This document shows positions 13,301 to 23,541 of a DNA stretch of 64,000 nt, piece by piece. Source of the stretch: Atriophallophorus winterbourni (Eukaryota > Platyhelminthes > Trematoda > Plagiorchiida > Microphallidae); contig JACCGJ010020065.1 in the NCBI GenBank assembly GCA_013407085.1, positions 62,001 to 126,000 of the forward strand. Direction: 5' to 3'. Every line of letters starts with the position of its first letter. The stretch's first letter is position 1. The notes under the pieces were generated by a model. The model saw only the letters and a list, made by a program, of their open reading frames with translations, was not told where the DNA came from and did no database searches. Position numbers and translations under genes: made by a program.

Positions 13301-16300
13301 TCTTCAAGTCACGCGTAAGTAAAAAACTCTTGAATGTTGTCAAGATCGGTCGGGACGACGAGTCCGATGAAAACAATGTGACAAATGTGAAATTTTTATA
13401 TGCATTGTATCAACTTTTCAAACGGATTGATAGAGCAAACCTTCATTTGCCCGGTCCACATCGCGATTCAAACCAACCGATTGGATGGGTGGAATTGATC
13501 GGTCGTCGAAGTGCCAAAGCCTGGATTGGTCAATTTTTCGATCACGTGTTTTGAGGTTAAGGTAATCAATTTTATCACGTGGTGGTACAGTAATTCACCT
13601 GCGGCGTCCTTGATACCCGGACACGTGCGGTTAGGCCACGATGAAATCAAGGTAGCTCGGTGAAAAACTATGCATTCTTGAAATTGTTTTGAGTTCTTGC
13701 AGCTCACCACTGTGCTCCTAGGCAGGATATCTGCTTTTAAAATTTCGTCAACAAGATAAATAATATTATCAGAAAAAAATAATTTCAATCAAATAAACTC
13801 TAAGACATACGCATTTATTCGTCATTTACTTTGCCTCCGTCCTTGGTCTGTGCGACTGTTTAAAATCCCGGGATTTCACTGTGAAGTGCGTGTTCTTGGA
13901 ATTTGAACTTAGTAATATATGGTTTTATGGTTCAAAGCGAAATACAACAGAGGCTTCGCTGCTTGCTCGCGGAACCATAATTGGTGTGAACTGGGAAATT
14001 GAAAACCGACAAAGGTATAACAACCATGGTTAGTATGATGGTGAGAATACTGTTCATTCGCAGTCGATGCAAAATGATGAAGGGTTAACGAAAATGTGTT
14101 ACTGATCACTTACTACTCAACTGAATTTGTGTTCATACTCGCAGGCCAATTCAGTGAGTGTCGGTGACGATAACAGTACGGCAATACCCATTACCCAGCT
14201 TTTGACAGCAACTTTTCGCGCGATCCTTAGGGATATATTACATTTTAAGTTAATAAAAATATAATGAAACGAGAAAATGAAGACCGTGCTACGGTCGATA
14301 GATACATGCGCGAACATTTATGAAGCTGAAATTCCGTAAAAGTTACATGTTCGACATTATGTTGCAGCACGCAGTTCAGTTTTATCCCTTAGACCAATAA
14401 ATTGTAACCCACTACAATATGGGAGTTCGCGTTTTGAACCGGCGAAAGTAGTCTAGAAAATATCCGTTTTAACTTTGTTCACCGCTTATGTATACTGTGT
14501 CACGGCAACTGACACTACTATCTCTACCTGCTTTTTTCAATTCAATTCAATTCAATTTTAATGGTCTAAAAAGCATATAGCTTGACAAAAACCACAGAAT
14601 AATATGGGAATTACGAATAACATGGGTAGAAAAACTGAATTTGTTTGCTTACTGAGCAGTTCAGGAGTCAAGTAAAAATCCATAGGACAGAAAATGTATT
14701 CAAAGTTCAAAGCTTTTATGGTGTAAAATATATAGGTTCAAAGTTTGATTTGGTCAACATGAAATTGTCCAAATTCGATTTGAATATATCCAAGTTGGGT
14801 GAATGTGCAACATTACAAGGTAGGGAGTTCCAGGTAAAGCATACACGTACAGAATAAAAGTACCTTCGACAGTTTATTTTCGAGTCGGGAATAAGTACTG
14901 TATAGTCGTGACTCCGGCTGGTTCTGGGTGGTAGTCGCGTGAATAGTTGATTTAGGGGATGGTTGGGGTATGCAGTATATTGAACATAAGTATCAAATCA
15001 CCTCTAAGACGGCGGTAGCGAGAAGTCGAATAGATTGAGACTTGCAATACGATCTTCGTATTGTATGTGCTTCAAACCGTGTACGAGCTTGGTGGTCCGA
15101 TGATATATTCTCTGCAAGAGGTTAATGTCCTTCTGTAGCCAGGGTGACCAAGCCTGAACCGCATACTCCATGGTTGGCCTCAAGTACGTATTAATTATTC
15201 GATGAACGGTTTGCTTAGTGAAACTCCCGAACTCGCGTTTTAGCAGTAGCAGTACTCGTGACGTCTTTTCATAGACAACTGTGACGTTATGTGACGGTTT
15301 CAAAGTGCTGCTCACCCACACACCCAAGTCCTTCTCCTTGTCAGTGCTTTCAAGAATATGGGAACCAAGGGTGTTGGAGTACTCGAAATGTCCTCCAACA
15401 GTCAATACCTTGCATTTTCTGACATTGAAAGGTAGTCCATTTCTAACTGACCAGTCTTGTAAGGCATCGAGGTCCAGCTGAAGCTCTCTGCAATCCTCAG
15501 TTATACGTACTTGTGTCCAAAGCTTGATGTCATCCGCAAATAACAAGATTTTGCAGCGAACAAGTTTAGGTAAGTCGTTGACATACATCAGGAAAAGAAG
15601 TGGTCTAAGCACTGATCCCTGCGGCACCCCACTCGTTACTGCAATAGGTCGTGAGAAAGCACCATCAACCCTTACTCGAATGACACGGTCGCGGAGATAA
15701 TCCTCAAACCAGGCTAGTGATGGACCCGTGATTCCACATAACTCTATCTTTTGTAGTAACAGACTGTGGTTGACACAATCGAATGCTTTTGGCATATCAA
15801 GATAACAAGCGTGTACTGTGAGGCCTTTGTCTACAGCTTGTGTCCAATTATCGAGGGCGAGCAGAAGGTTTGAAAGGCAAGAGCGTCTTTTTCTGAAGCC
15901 GTGTTGTTCGACTGCGAGCAAGCAATTGTCTTCCAGATGTTTTATGACGCTGTTTGCTACGAGGCGCTCCATCACTTTAGAGATCACCGGTAGTAGAGTT
16001 ACTGGTCGATAGTTGCTATGCGCAAATCGAATGAAAGAGTTCATTGATTGTAGCTGATAGCGCTTGTATGCATTTCCGTCACACATACACTCACACCACG
16101 ATAGGTTTCGTGCTGTTTGTACTCATCAGCATGGGCTTGAAACAGAGAAAGAACGATAAACATGTTGCGCTTGTATGCCACTGTTGGGTAAGGTTGGTAC
16201 GACCAACCTGTTTAATCACATGAGCCCACACTCATGTAGGCCGGGTTTGAATCCATGACCATGAACAAAAATCCTTATTTGCATGCATTTCCATCACACA

Positions 16301-17715
16301 CACACCCCACTACCGGTTTAGAGCTGTTTGCACTCAGTAGGGTCAGTAGGATCAAGATGCGTATGCGCCAATAAGCTTTTTGTTCACGGTCATGGGTTCT
16401 AGCCCAGTCTATATGAACTTTGGTCACGTTTCATGTTTTTCAACACAGTGCGTTCGTAGTGTTGGCCAGAGAAAGCGATCAACTTATCCGTGCGTGGCTT
16501 GTAAATCGCAATTCATTTCCGAGTAACACACTTGCACAAATAACCGATATAACGACCGCACTTGAAACGTGTTTATGTGATGAGTGTTCTGCTACATCTA
16601 TTGGGACGTTACTTTGTGTCCACAAAAACTCAGGCTCGTATCCTTGGATTATCCCCGTTGTTCCCAACGTCGTGTTCTGTTCAAAACATAGACGCTCAGA
16701 AAACTCAGTGTAGTAGTCCGAGCTATCACAACTTATTAGCAAATGCAAGCGCCAAGTAATTTTTGTTGTTCAACATCACCTTTTAATCACCCAGCATTTA
16801 AGGATGGTGCGAATTTGATGACATTGTATCTATTCGATGTTTCGGAACACAATTCGACCGACCCTCAAGCTCCAGGAGAGCAAGTCGGATAAGGTAGCGG
16901 CCACCTAATTTAAAATAATTTCTTCTTTACATAACTGTGAGGGATGGGTTGCATAATGCTTGGTCGCACAGACAAGAGAGACCGAATACATTTGGCTATT
17001 TATTGCTCTGCAATGCAGCAAACCAATTGAACCAATTTTTAAGTAACAAATAATCGGGATATCATGAGATCATCATGACAAAAACTCCAGTTAACATTCA
17101 TAAATATTTTGCGCGACTGTCCAAGAGCATTAATGTTTCAGAGATCATCATTCCTGATTAAGTGTAGGTCATTTTCAAAGTGCGGACGTACGATGGACAG
17201 TTAGTGGATCGGCTGTTTCAGGATATAATATATGCGAACAACAGCAACTTGAAAATAAGTAAACAAGAACACAACAAAACTAAAAGTGGGATGTACTACA
17301 ACTGAATCTGACGTGACACATTGATCGGACCACTCTATGGTGTTAACTTGGAATGTTTCACTACGCTTCCCTTTCAAAGTTTGTTGCATCACGCTAATTA
17401 ATTAATTGTACCCACATTCCTCAGAACACGGGATACGGAGCCCAAGGTGGTGGCCAGCAACTTGCCTCCCCCGGCAGCTGCATCCCACACTTCCGATCTC
17501 ACATGTTCATCGAATGCACCGCGAAGGGATTATGCGGTTTCTTCGAGGAACATAAAAACTTTTGGCTGAGAATCATGCCTAGTTCGATGGATGAGCACAT
17601 GTTTGGCATGGTGATGGGGACCGTGATCAAAGTTCGGAATAGCTGGGATTCGGTTAGCAAATGTGTTGTATGCATGCGAACGCAACCGATGAGCACGGTA
17701 TTCTACTTACACTGA
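1040..17715 (+). CDS. Collagen type IV alpha chain, 3' part of gene (12 exons, spliced)
   Basis: Basement-membrane network collagen, secreted and assembled as a trimer. Joining 1040-1365, 1436-1633, 1710-1878, 3177-3281, 6046-6951, 7453-7772, 10359-10665, 10772-11145, 11588-12063, 12144-12459, 12939-13025 and 17425-17715 keeps one frame throughout (1,290 codons plus TGA), with GT donors and AG acceptors at every junction. The first ~1,060 residues are Gly-X-Y with many short interruptions, as in type IV rather than fibrillar collagens. The last ~230 form the NC1 domain: two C4 repeats with six cysteines each, landmarks HSQTT..IPSCP, YSYWLST-like [20 protein letters not shown] and KCVVCMR. Introns are phase 0 or split a Gly codon after its first base (phase 1), except the intron before NC1 (phase 2). 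The first exon begins mid-codon, so the 7S domain and start codon lie upstream of the window. Whether it is alpha1-like or alpha2-like needs a tree. Confidence 0.95.
1436..1633 (+). CDS. Collagen IV exon
   Basis: Acceptor TTTACAG, phase 0 at both ends. It contains a 14-residue interruption, [14 protein letters not shown], which carries a possible N-glycosylation site (NAT) and leads directly into an RGD triplet (1532-1540). The donor is GTAACC. Confidence 0.93.
1710..1878 (+). CDS. Collagen IV exon
   Basis: Acceptor GTTTACAG, phase 0 start. It ends on the first base of a Gly codon before donor GTACGT. The helix is interrupted by RVLDARK. Confidence 0.93.
2658..2917 (+). mobile_element. Foldback repeat family 'N', copy 1
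   Basis: This dispersed repeat is shared with copies near 16.1-16.4 kb and 40.1 kb. Its arms are inverted: the segment with CTCATTTGCTAGCATTTCC near 2766-2786 recurs in reverse complement as GGAAATGCGAGCAAATGAG near 2878-2896. A 70-90 base loop between them holds a hammerhead-like core. The left part carries a small palindrome, TTGGTACGACCAA. No coding capacity is visible, so it is presumably non-autonomous. Confidence 0.75.
2823..2866 (+). ncRNA. Hammerhead ribozyme-like core, degenerate copy
   Basis: The core CTGATGA is followed by a perfect 4-bp stem II (GTGC, loop ATACA, GCAC) and then GAAAC. The expected cleavage triplet reads TTC (an allowed NUH form), but helix I has mismatches compared with the copy at 40127-40169. 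This copy has probably lost or reduced activity. Confidence 0.6.
3177..3281 (+). CDS. Collagen IV exon, short
   Basis: Acceptor TACCCAG and donor GTAAGT, with a split Gly codon at both ends. It encodes a 13-residue non-collagenous interruption ([13 protein letters not shown]) followed by [13 protein letters not shown]. Isolated between two long introns, it is easy to miss, but the reading frame requires it. Confidence 0.9.
3282..6045. other. Collagen IV intron (2.8 kb)
   Basis: It is AT-rich and mostly unique-looking. One unassigned open frame lies at 4626-4871. No LINE or SINE copy was recognised here. Confidence 0.6.
4626..4871 (+). other. Unassigned 81-codon open frame inside collagen intron
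   Basis: An ATG-to-stop frame ending ...[20 protein letters not shown]. No family was recognised, and neither splice context nor transmembrane or signal features were seen. It could be a decayed element fragment or chance. Confidence 0.2.
6046..6951 (+). CDS. Collagen IV exon, longest (906 bp)
   Basis: Acceptor CTACAG, donor GTAAGC, with a split Gly codon at both ends. It encodes about 302 residues of Gly-X-Y with interruptions such as [18 protein letters not shown] and [10 protein letters not shown]. An RGD triplet lies at 6453-6461 (GPRGDPG). Confidence 0.95.
6952..7452. other. Collagen IV intron
   Basis: A 501-bp intron with an (ATT)n-rich stretch near 7392-7425. No other feature is seen. 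Confidence 0.7.
7453..7772 (+). CDS. Collagen IV exon
   Basis: Acceptor CTGATAG completes a split Gly codon; it ends phase 0 at GTGAGT. It contains GERGDSG, an RGDS tetrapeptide at 7626-7637, a potential integrin-type motif if exposed. Confidence 0.94.
8060..9745 (-). mobile_element. CR1-like LINE fragment (A), degraded, in collagen intron
   Basis: This 5'-truncated non-LTR retrotransposon reads on the - strand. The order is a linker resembling the CR1-like element at 61 kb ([12 protein letters not shown]), then reverse transcriptase motifs [12 protein letters not shown] and VPQGSVLGP, then FADY where FADD is expected, then a thumb/C-terminal part ([13 protein letters not shown] near 8130). 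A block between 'ALIYK' and 'QHGFRK' (near 9210-9225) is missing and the frame shifts. It is dead by both criteria. Confidence 0.88.
9746..10358. other. Collagen IV intron remainder
   Basis: The stretch lies between LINE fragment A and the next exon. It is AT-rich and nothing was recognised. Confidence 0.6.
10359..10665 (+). CDS. Collagen IV exon
   Basis: Acceptor TTATCAG, phase 0 start; it ends on the first base of a Gly codon at donor GTTAGT. It encodes [10 protein letters not shown], interruption SADFVPQT, then uninterrupted Gly-X-Y. Confidence 0.94.
10772..11145 (+). CDS. Collagen IV exon
   Basis: Acceptor GGCTGCAG after a 106-bp intron; donor GTAAGC, phase 0 end. It encodes [18 protein letters not shown] and further Gly-X-Y with short breaks. 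Confidence 0.94.
11146..11587. other. Collagen IV intron
   Basis: A very AT-rich intron with a short (AAT)n run near 11337-11352. No other feature is seen. Confidence 0.7.
11588..12063 (+). CDS. Collagen IV exon, end of triple helix
   Basis: Acceptor CAATTTAG, phase 0. It encodes the last Gly-X-Y repeats and the transition GNTGHLFT. The last two bases (GT) join the first base of the next exon to form the Val that precedes HSQTT. The donor is GTAAGT. Confidence 0.95.
12144..12459 (+). CDS. Collagen IV exon, first C4 repeat of NC1
   Basis: Acceptor TTTCCAG, donor GTGAGT, phase 0 end. It encodes the first NC1 half: [50 protein letters not shown] and [10 protein letters not shown], giving six cysteines in canonical order. 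Met residues lie in the segment where vertebrate chains have the methionine used for the sulfilimine cross-link. Confidence 0.97.
12460..12938. other. Collagen IV intron between NC1 exons
   Basis: A 479-bp intron. Open frames are present but no homology is seen. It ends in acceptor TTCATGCAG. Confidence 0.7.
12939..13025 (+). CDS. Collagen IV exon, start of second C4 repeat (87 bp)
   Basis: Exactly 29 codons, phase 0 at both ends: [18 protein letters not shown] then LWPGNSFLM. It matches the start of the second NC1 half. Donor GTACGT. Confidence 0.95.
13026..14535. other. Last collagen IV intron, left part
   Basis: No family was recognised in this stretch. Several open frames of 60-105 codons exist without recognisable motifs. 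Confidence 0.5.
14536..16020 (-). mobile_element. CR1-like LINE, 5'-truncated, largely intact RT (B)
   Basis: Antisense to the collagen gene. Similarity begins at [10 protein letters not shown] (16017) and runs through [31 protein letters not shown] and an intact FADD box, then the thumb and C-terminal region. The main open frame (16086-15004) is broken near 15020 by a frameshift; the C-terminus continues in another frame, with [14 protein letters not shown] near 14850. The 3' end is a pentamer tail, (ATTGA)n, at 14536-14557. Same family as the element at 60968-63248. Confidence 0.92.
16084..16412 (-). mobile_element. Foldback repeat family 'N', two adjoining copies
   Basis: One copy (about 16163-16412) has inverted arms: TGAATCCATGACCATGAACA at 16244-16265 recurs in reverse complement near 16378-16402. 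It contains the same GGTTGGTACGACCAACC palindrome as the copy at 2.7 kb. A second partial copy (16084-16162) supplies only the hammerhead-like loop. Both read on the - strand relative to the ribozyme core. Confidence 0.72.
16093..16135 (-). ncRNA. Hammerhead ribozyme-like core, second degenerate copy
   Basis: The - strand reads CTGATGA, then GTAC-AAACA-GCAC (stem II with one mismatch), then GAAAC and an ATC cleavage triplet. Helix I is mismatched at its first pairs. The neighbouring copy at 16304-16342 has lost three core bases (CTGA instead of CTGATGA) and is clearly dead. Confidence 0.5.
16413..17424. other. Last collagen IV intron, right part
   Basis: No repeat or coding signal was recognised. 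It ends in acceptor ATTCCTCAG at 17424. Confidence 0.6.
17425..17715 (+). CDS. Collagen IV terminal exon, end of NC1 and stop
   Basis: It encodes [19 protein letters not shown], then [17 protein letters not shown], a Lys in GTVIKVRN, and KCVVCMRT, ending FYLH-TGA at 17713-17715. This supplies the last five cysteines of the second C4 repeat. The Lys aligns with the position that forms the sulfilimine bond with Met in vertebrate NC1; the alignment is by eye. Confidence 0.96.
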   Translation, partial: NTGYGAQGGGQQLASPGSCIPHFRSHMFIECTAKGLCGFFEEHKNFWLRIMPSSMDEHMFGMVMGTVIKVRNSWDSVSKCVVCMRTQPMSTVFYLH

Positions 17716-18605
17716 CGGACCGACACACAATCGCTTATGCCCCAACCGGACAACTCAAAGAATTTTATTGCGCTATTTTTCTTTCATCTGGTCAACCATC
17801 TATTTGTTAATCTGGAACGACTGTGCACGAAAATTAGTATGACTAAACGATATAAACTGTGCTTTTATGAAAAACGTTAAACAACTCGACCGATTTATTT
17901 CTGTTTCAACTTGCTCGTTTGTTCTCTAATTTAACTTTATTCTTTTTTCAATCCATAGAAAGCATATTTCAGTTTCCGTTTTCGATTCCTGTTCATGTTC
18001 ATGTTTATTTCGATGCTGTTCTCAATCGAGATGGCGAAGCAAGTTTGGGTGGGAGAAAATAGCGAATCGTGGTAGAGTTGCGCAATGTAACAAGTTTTAT
18101 AAAGGTGGATACAACCACGAGCTAATAGAACAACTAAATTTTATACGCTAACTGCAGTAAGTAAAAAGCTGTGATACGAAACAGCAAGCAGCGATGAGTT
18201 AAAATTCCATTGTTAATCGCAATAAACGGAGAAGAACATAAATATAGAGACAAACGACTAAAACAAATAGTAGCTTGCTACAAGGTTGGTGCATCAGCTT
18301 TTTACTGCCGAGTTCCAGTTAGCTTTAAATTCGGCTAGCGCCGAATGTTTCAAACGGTGACTAGCAAGCTGTCTATGCGTTTTGGGCTTCATACAGTTCA
18401 AAACATGCAATGTAAAACATATGTTTGCATCAGATAACAAATAATGCTGCAAGTTGAACAAACCGGTTTCATAACAGGCAGGCACATGGGCTGCAAAAGA
18501 TTGAGAGTCTAAGACCACATGTCGCAGGAATTACTTACCCCGACTGGCAGAAACCCAGATGTGAACGCTACTTACGGATGAACGGAACAGTAAATTATTG
18601 AATAG
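17716..18605 (+). other. Collagen IV 3' untranslated region and flank
   Basis: Sequence after the TGA. AATAAA at 18221-18226 is the first canonical polyadenylation signal, about 505 bases past the stop. The true cleavage site cannot be read from DNA alone. Confidence 0.5.
18221..18226 (+). terminator. Candidate polyadenylation signal of collagen IV
   Basis: A canonical AATAAA hexamer downstream of the collagen stop, before repeat DNA begins near 18606. Its position is the only support. Confidence 0.4.
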
Positions 18606-19700
18606 ATTTCATTGTTGCTAGCCTCTATCCGTCAATCTTCACGATGGATTTACATCACAAGCGACGATAACATCATGCTCAACAGCGTTTCACACGACTA
18701 AACAGTTCAATTCGGGAGGAACAATCTCTACTGGTTGTAGCACTCACAACCATAGGCAGTAATAGACCAATTGGTGGCATTTTCCTGCTGCCAACGTGAT
18801 ATACGTTTATCAACCAAGCTTTAAAAACAGACTATTCATACTGCGTCCAAAGTGAGCGGTCAAGAAAATTGTTTGCCCAACTCGTAGGGTCGATGTTATG
18901 ACCTTTCATACATTTCTCCAAACGCGGAGTGCTCAAAGGTTGACTTCCTGATTTCAATTCTCAATATATTAGACATCTTGAGGCACGACCATTTCCCGTT
19001 CTATACACATGACACATGCAGCTTATGCGGCGCTGTCATTGCTGAAAATTCGTGAACACGAATAAAGTCATTCTTCTTCTTCATTGTAGGGTGAACATGC
19101 TCTGTTGACCAGCCTTAGAATACACTTCTGCATTTGATTGTTTGTTTATCCACGCTATTTTAGGATGCGATTTTACTCTCCTTAAACGGAAAGCATTGAG
19201 CGTCCGTTCTTGTCTTGCGTGGATGATCCGGGTTTTTCTGCCATTCAGTAATGTGTTTAATACGCACACGCTGTATACCCTCGTTTTTGTCATGACGATT
19301 TAGCGTTTGCTCCAGACACGCGAGTTCGAACGGGACCAGAGGATAGCTGCTCTGCTCATTAATCTGGCTGTCTAGCGAGAGGTTATCAGCGATGGCGGAA
19401 ACGAGATATGCGAAATGATGTACTGGCTCAAGCTGACATTATTCAACACGGATGATAGAAAACGATACAATCCCTTGACGAAGAACTCTGGTCAAGTTCA
19501 CGCTGATTTTCAATCCAAAATTCTTTGCATACCGACGAAAAGCAGTCCATAAACGATTGAAGCTGATCTTTTGAGGGAGCAATAGTGAACAGCAGGACAC
19601 AGATTAGCACATCCCTTATTAAGTAACCAAACCCAATCGAATAGTTGAGTGATATCAACCCGGGCAGATACACCGTACTCGGAGGAAGCTTGACAAAAAA
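18606..19700 (-). mobile_element. RTE-like LINE family 'K', 3' part, degraded copy
   Basis: Colinear on the - strand with the copies at 33350-34664 and 60611-63325. Recognisable pieces are RVYSVCVLNTLL and RQERTLNAFRLRR (about 19280-19170) and the 3' end TTCGGGAGGAACAATC near 18710. An unrelated (TTC)n-tailed segment near 19030-19082 interrupts it and shares its 3' end with 42195-42238. No frame remains open. Confidence 0.8.
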
Positions 19701-21985
19701 TAATCACCATTTTAATGGCTATAATAAAGTGCACACGCGGTCTCTCAAAAGTAATCGTCTTCTTCTATACTGGATTTTGCGGCACATGTTTACTTCATGT
19801 GGAATGGATTACTTGATAATAACATGTAAACTATTTCGTTTTCACAAAGTGAACATACTCAGGCCAGGAATTAGTGAAACGCGAACTCCATGTACCACAG
19901 CTGTATCGCACTGTATATATTTATCATTTACATAGTAAGTTCTTTTGGTGTCGTCGCCAGAACGCGCTAAACAAGCATAAATTCGAGATTTTCTCGATCG
20001 TCAGATGCACAAACGTTATCGTGGACATTTTAAGGTTGCTTTGTCGTCCTCCAGTGACATGTCACAAAACTTTAGGTAGAAAGTACTGGATTCCGATTTA
20101 CCCATTTATATATATGCGAAAATTTAAAGGGGAAAATGTCAAAACCACGCACTTTTGTGAAACCTTCACTTAAAGCTGAGGGATGCACATTATGGAAACT
20201 GAACTGAAATCATGCAGATCGACCACGGCATATCACAGTAAACGATATGGAGATTGGTGCTCCTGAATGGAGCGGTATGATCACTCATCGTTTGCATGAA
20301 ATTCTGCAAAAATTCGACCACATCAAACACTTTGCATCCATTCCGTAAACCAAACTGCGATTACCACAGATACTTGTTCAGCTGGCAAAAGATAGAAAAA
20401 CCTATTAACATTTTGATGGACACAAGTGGGTCTTCATTTGGTGTGCTGTTCCAACGATTGACTGACGCGATAAAATCAAGTGGCTTTGCCATCCCCAGAC
20501 TGAAATCCATGGTCCGTCTAATACAGCGTGTGTGCGTTCATACCCATAGCACATCTCTTACAAAAGATGCTTGTCGGTAAGATCCACGCGATTAGATCAA
20601 ATAACCGAGTGTAAAGCTTCGAAACGAGCACACACGCATTAGAGACAAGCAACGCATCAAGTGACATTTCGAACAACCGCAAATGTAAAGTGATGGAAAT
20701 GCATGCAAATGAGCTTCAAAGTTAACATTTGAATTTAAGACCACTGTTAAATGTTCGCTAACGTCCTCATTCAAGTTGATGAAACTGGTTATTAGCTCCA
20801 GTTTCAATAACATGAAATGTTAGTGATAGGATTTCCTTAGGAGCTGAAATATCTGGCTGCAGTGGTCATTTTTGACAACCGTTTATATCTTGATGTAGCG
20901 GAAATTAGTTAAACACATTTCTACAAACAGATTCTGCGGAGGGCTTCAAATTAGAGACTTGCCAATTGCGAGGCAGCAGCTACCACTGCACAACCGCGGA
21001 TATTAGATACGATTTGTACAACGAAGCAGTGTTCGAAAACAACCAAAAAGTGATACATGTGTTTAAACGTTAATAAACAGACAGTTTTGACAAAGAAATT
21101 TAAATTTAACCCCATTGTCAAGTAGGGTTCTTACAAACACCACGGTGTTTAACTACAGAGTCATAGTGATTCTAGGGCAAGCGTTCAAGTCCTTTATAAT
21201 TGTCCAATGTATTTTGTTGTGTCAAGTGTTTCCGATGAACAAGATGCTGTTGGGTGAGTCATGTGTACCTCGGCAACAAACTTCCAAATTCTTCGGTATT
21301 CAAATTATTGACTTTCATTTTTTAATAACCCATGACAATGAACTTGCATCGATCTCTCTATGCACTCTCCTACGCGTCAGCTGTTTATCCTTTGTCTTAT
21401 CTGCCTCAGCAAATCACTTTCTCCGGGACAAATCTGTTCACTTTGTTGCTGTCATATAAATACAAGCCATGTGCACGGCCGAAGGCACACACTGGGCACT
21501 TGGACTTCCGCACAACACGGCCATATTCTGTTTTCCTGACTGTTGGGTTAAGAACAACGCACCGATTGCTAAATCATCTACGCATCCATTATACAAATTT
21601 GGCGACGAGATAATTCATCATAACAGAAACATCGCTGTTGCTTTGAACTCCTGTGCAGAGATTCCATTATCGCACTCGGGATTTTTTTAATTCTTAATCA
21701 GCACTAGACCAAAACCAAATTGAGCTGCCAGCATCGAGAACAGCAGGAAAAATGTAAATTTCAAACCGCATATTCCCAATAGATGCCCGCGTAACTACGT
21801 AACATCCAAATTCGCAGTGGCAACAGTGAATCAATTGGATGAAAGGTGAACGACTTGGCAGTAAGTGGTGTAGCAGAATAGAGATCCTATAAACACAAGT
21901 TTCGCTAATCCATTCACAATGCCCAAAAGGGACATCCCGGGGCCGACAGCAGACTGTGTAGCCACTTAGCCCATCGGTTCCGAAA
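19701..21985. other. Intergenic stretch, possible faint gypsy trace
   Basis: Mostly unrecognised. Near 20395-20460 the + strand reads PINILMDTSGSSFGVLFQR, which resembles the start of a Ty3/gypsy RNase H, but the flanks do not support it. An arm of the N foldback family (GATGGAAATGCATGCAAATG) lies near 20694. Confidence 0.35.
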
Positions 21986-22219
21986 CGGATGTGCAACCGT
22001 GCAGCATTTCTGTGCTGTGCGGGAAACATTGCTAAATTGATTGGACACCGATAATGAGCTACAGGCTGAAGCACGCTGGAGTCTCACTACCCTTTCTATT
22101 CCCCCCTCATATCTGTCTAGTCCTGGGCAACCTGACAGTATCTTAGACCACGTGCAGTCTCTGACTGTGCGGCACTTTGCCTGGATTAGACTTGTGCTTT
22201 CATACCATACCATACCATA
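21986..22219 (+). mobile_element. SINE-like family copy 1
   Basis: Near full-length copy of the window's dominant ~235-bp repeat. It opens with GGATGTGCAACCGTGCAGC and ends GACTTGTGCTTTCAT with a (ACCAT)n tail, which fixes the 3' end. The central block is TATCTGTCTAGTCCTGGGCA. Confidence 0.88.
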
Positions 22220-23541
22220 AACAACAACGACGTAAACATCTAGATGAAGTAGCTTGGTCAATTTTATTCACCTCAAAGAGGAAATGGGAAGAATCGGAAA
22301 AGAAGGCATCATTTAATCAACGCGATTCAATGGAACAAGATCAGCAAAGGTGAAATGCGTATAACAGGGAGGACAAATAAACGTGAAATGCTACACGTCA
22401 ACCAGAAGTGCGAAAATACAATTCTCAAACAGGCCAGCAGCGGTGCATCAGATGTAGTAGGAGAAAATCATCGGTATTTTAATCTCGCTTCGGTCTTCAG
22501 CCAACTGAATCATTGCGGTCAATGAATCCTGGGTTGTAAACACCTTCGTGAGGTTTTTTGAACTGCTGTGAACTAGGGTGATCCCTATTCACACGACTAA
22601 CACCCTCTGTAGCGCCAGATTGTGACCAGCTGTAACGTTAAGAACAAATACGAAAAGATGGGAAAATGTGTGCTCGGTTTCTAATCGATTTGTATAAATG
22701 GGCAAAACACCATGAGTTTTAATGAAATTCCATGGTGCGGAAAATGACAAACGGAGTAATGCAATGGGCAATATTTCTGACATTTCGATGATTTGCAACC
22801 CAGGGAAAGATGTAGAATAGGTCAGATGATGACTGCCAGCTTGAACATAACCAAAATGTCAGAATATTAAAAACAGCAACACAAAAATACATTGACTAGA
22901 TAAATTGAAAAAATAAAACACGGAAAAGATATTCTAAGGTTGTATGATGATTGAATGCGACAACATGAAGGAACAGGATTCAACAATACGCTAATAACTT
23001 GAAACACTTCAATTTTATCTCGTTGATCGACTGACTATGCAAAGTCCCAGCAACTGAGTAGCAGCAATGCTTGGCTTGGAATGCAAAATGCTGCACAAAT
23101 GATACGATTAAAACCGGGAGCGATTCGAAATCATACAACGCGTATTTAAAACTGCACGTTATGAGATAGAGAACAGGTCCAGAGACATGACTGCCGACAA
23201 CAGAGACAGAGTAGGACAGAGTGACATCTCATCATCATCATCATCAAATTTAGTCTCAGCGCGACGTCGTGTCACAATTACAGTGCTCGAAGTTGAAAAC
23301 GGAAAAGGAAGCACAACTACAACGACCGGGTAATGTCTATTGGCGTAGCTCATCACCACCACCACCACAAAATAAGCTGCAATGTACCCAAACGTATAAT
23401 CCAGTCGATAATATATGTAGTGTGCTTGCAAGAAACAGGTTTTGAACCTAAGCGAGTTTTTTTTACACTTGCTCAGTTTTCGAAATTCTAGAAAGAATAA
23501 TTTGGAAGAAGCATGTCAGACAAGGCGAATTCCAAAGGGAC
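22220..23541. other. 3' flank of the GPR107-like gene
   Basis: No gene was recognised. Short (ATC)n and (ACC)n runs lie at 23228-23247 and 23349-23366. The 3' untranslated region of the - strand gene must lie here. Confidence 0.5.

Noticed and set aside
13240..13788. Open frames of 104 and 106 codons in the last collagen intron
   Set aside because: They overlap on opposite strands, neither has a recognisable motif, and the surrounding sequence looks non-coding.
19443..19734. Apparent proteins on the - strand near 19.5 kb
   Set aside because: They are decayed reading frames of the K element, not host genes.
20296..20580. Ty3/gypsy RNase H at 20.4 kb
   Set aside because: Only about 20 residues look similar and neighbouring RT or integrase is absent; kept only as a note.
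23228..23247. (ATC)n run as the tail of another RTE copy
   Set aside because: The bases next to it do not match the RTE 3' end, unlike the tails at 27.29 and 43.59 kb.
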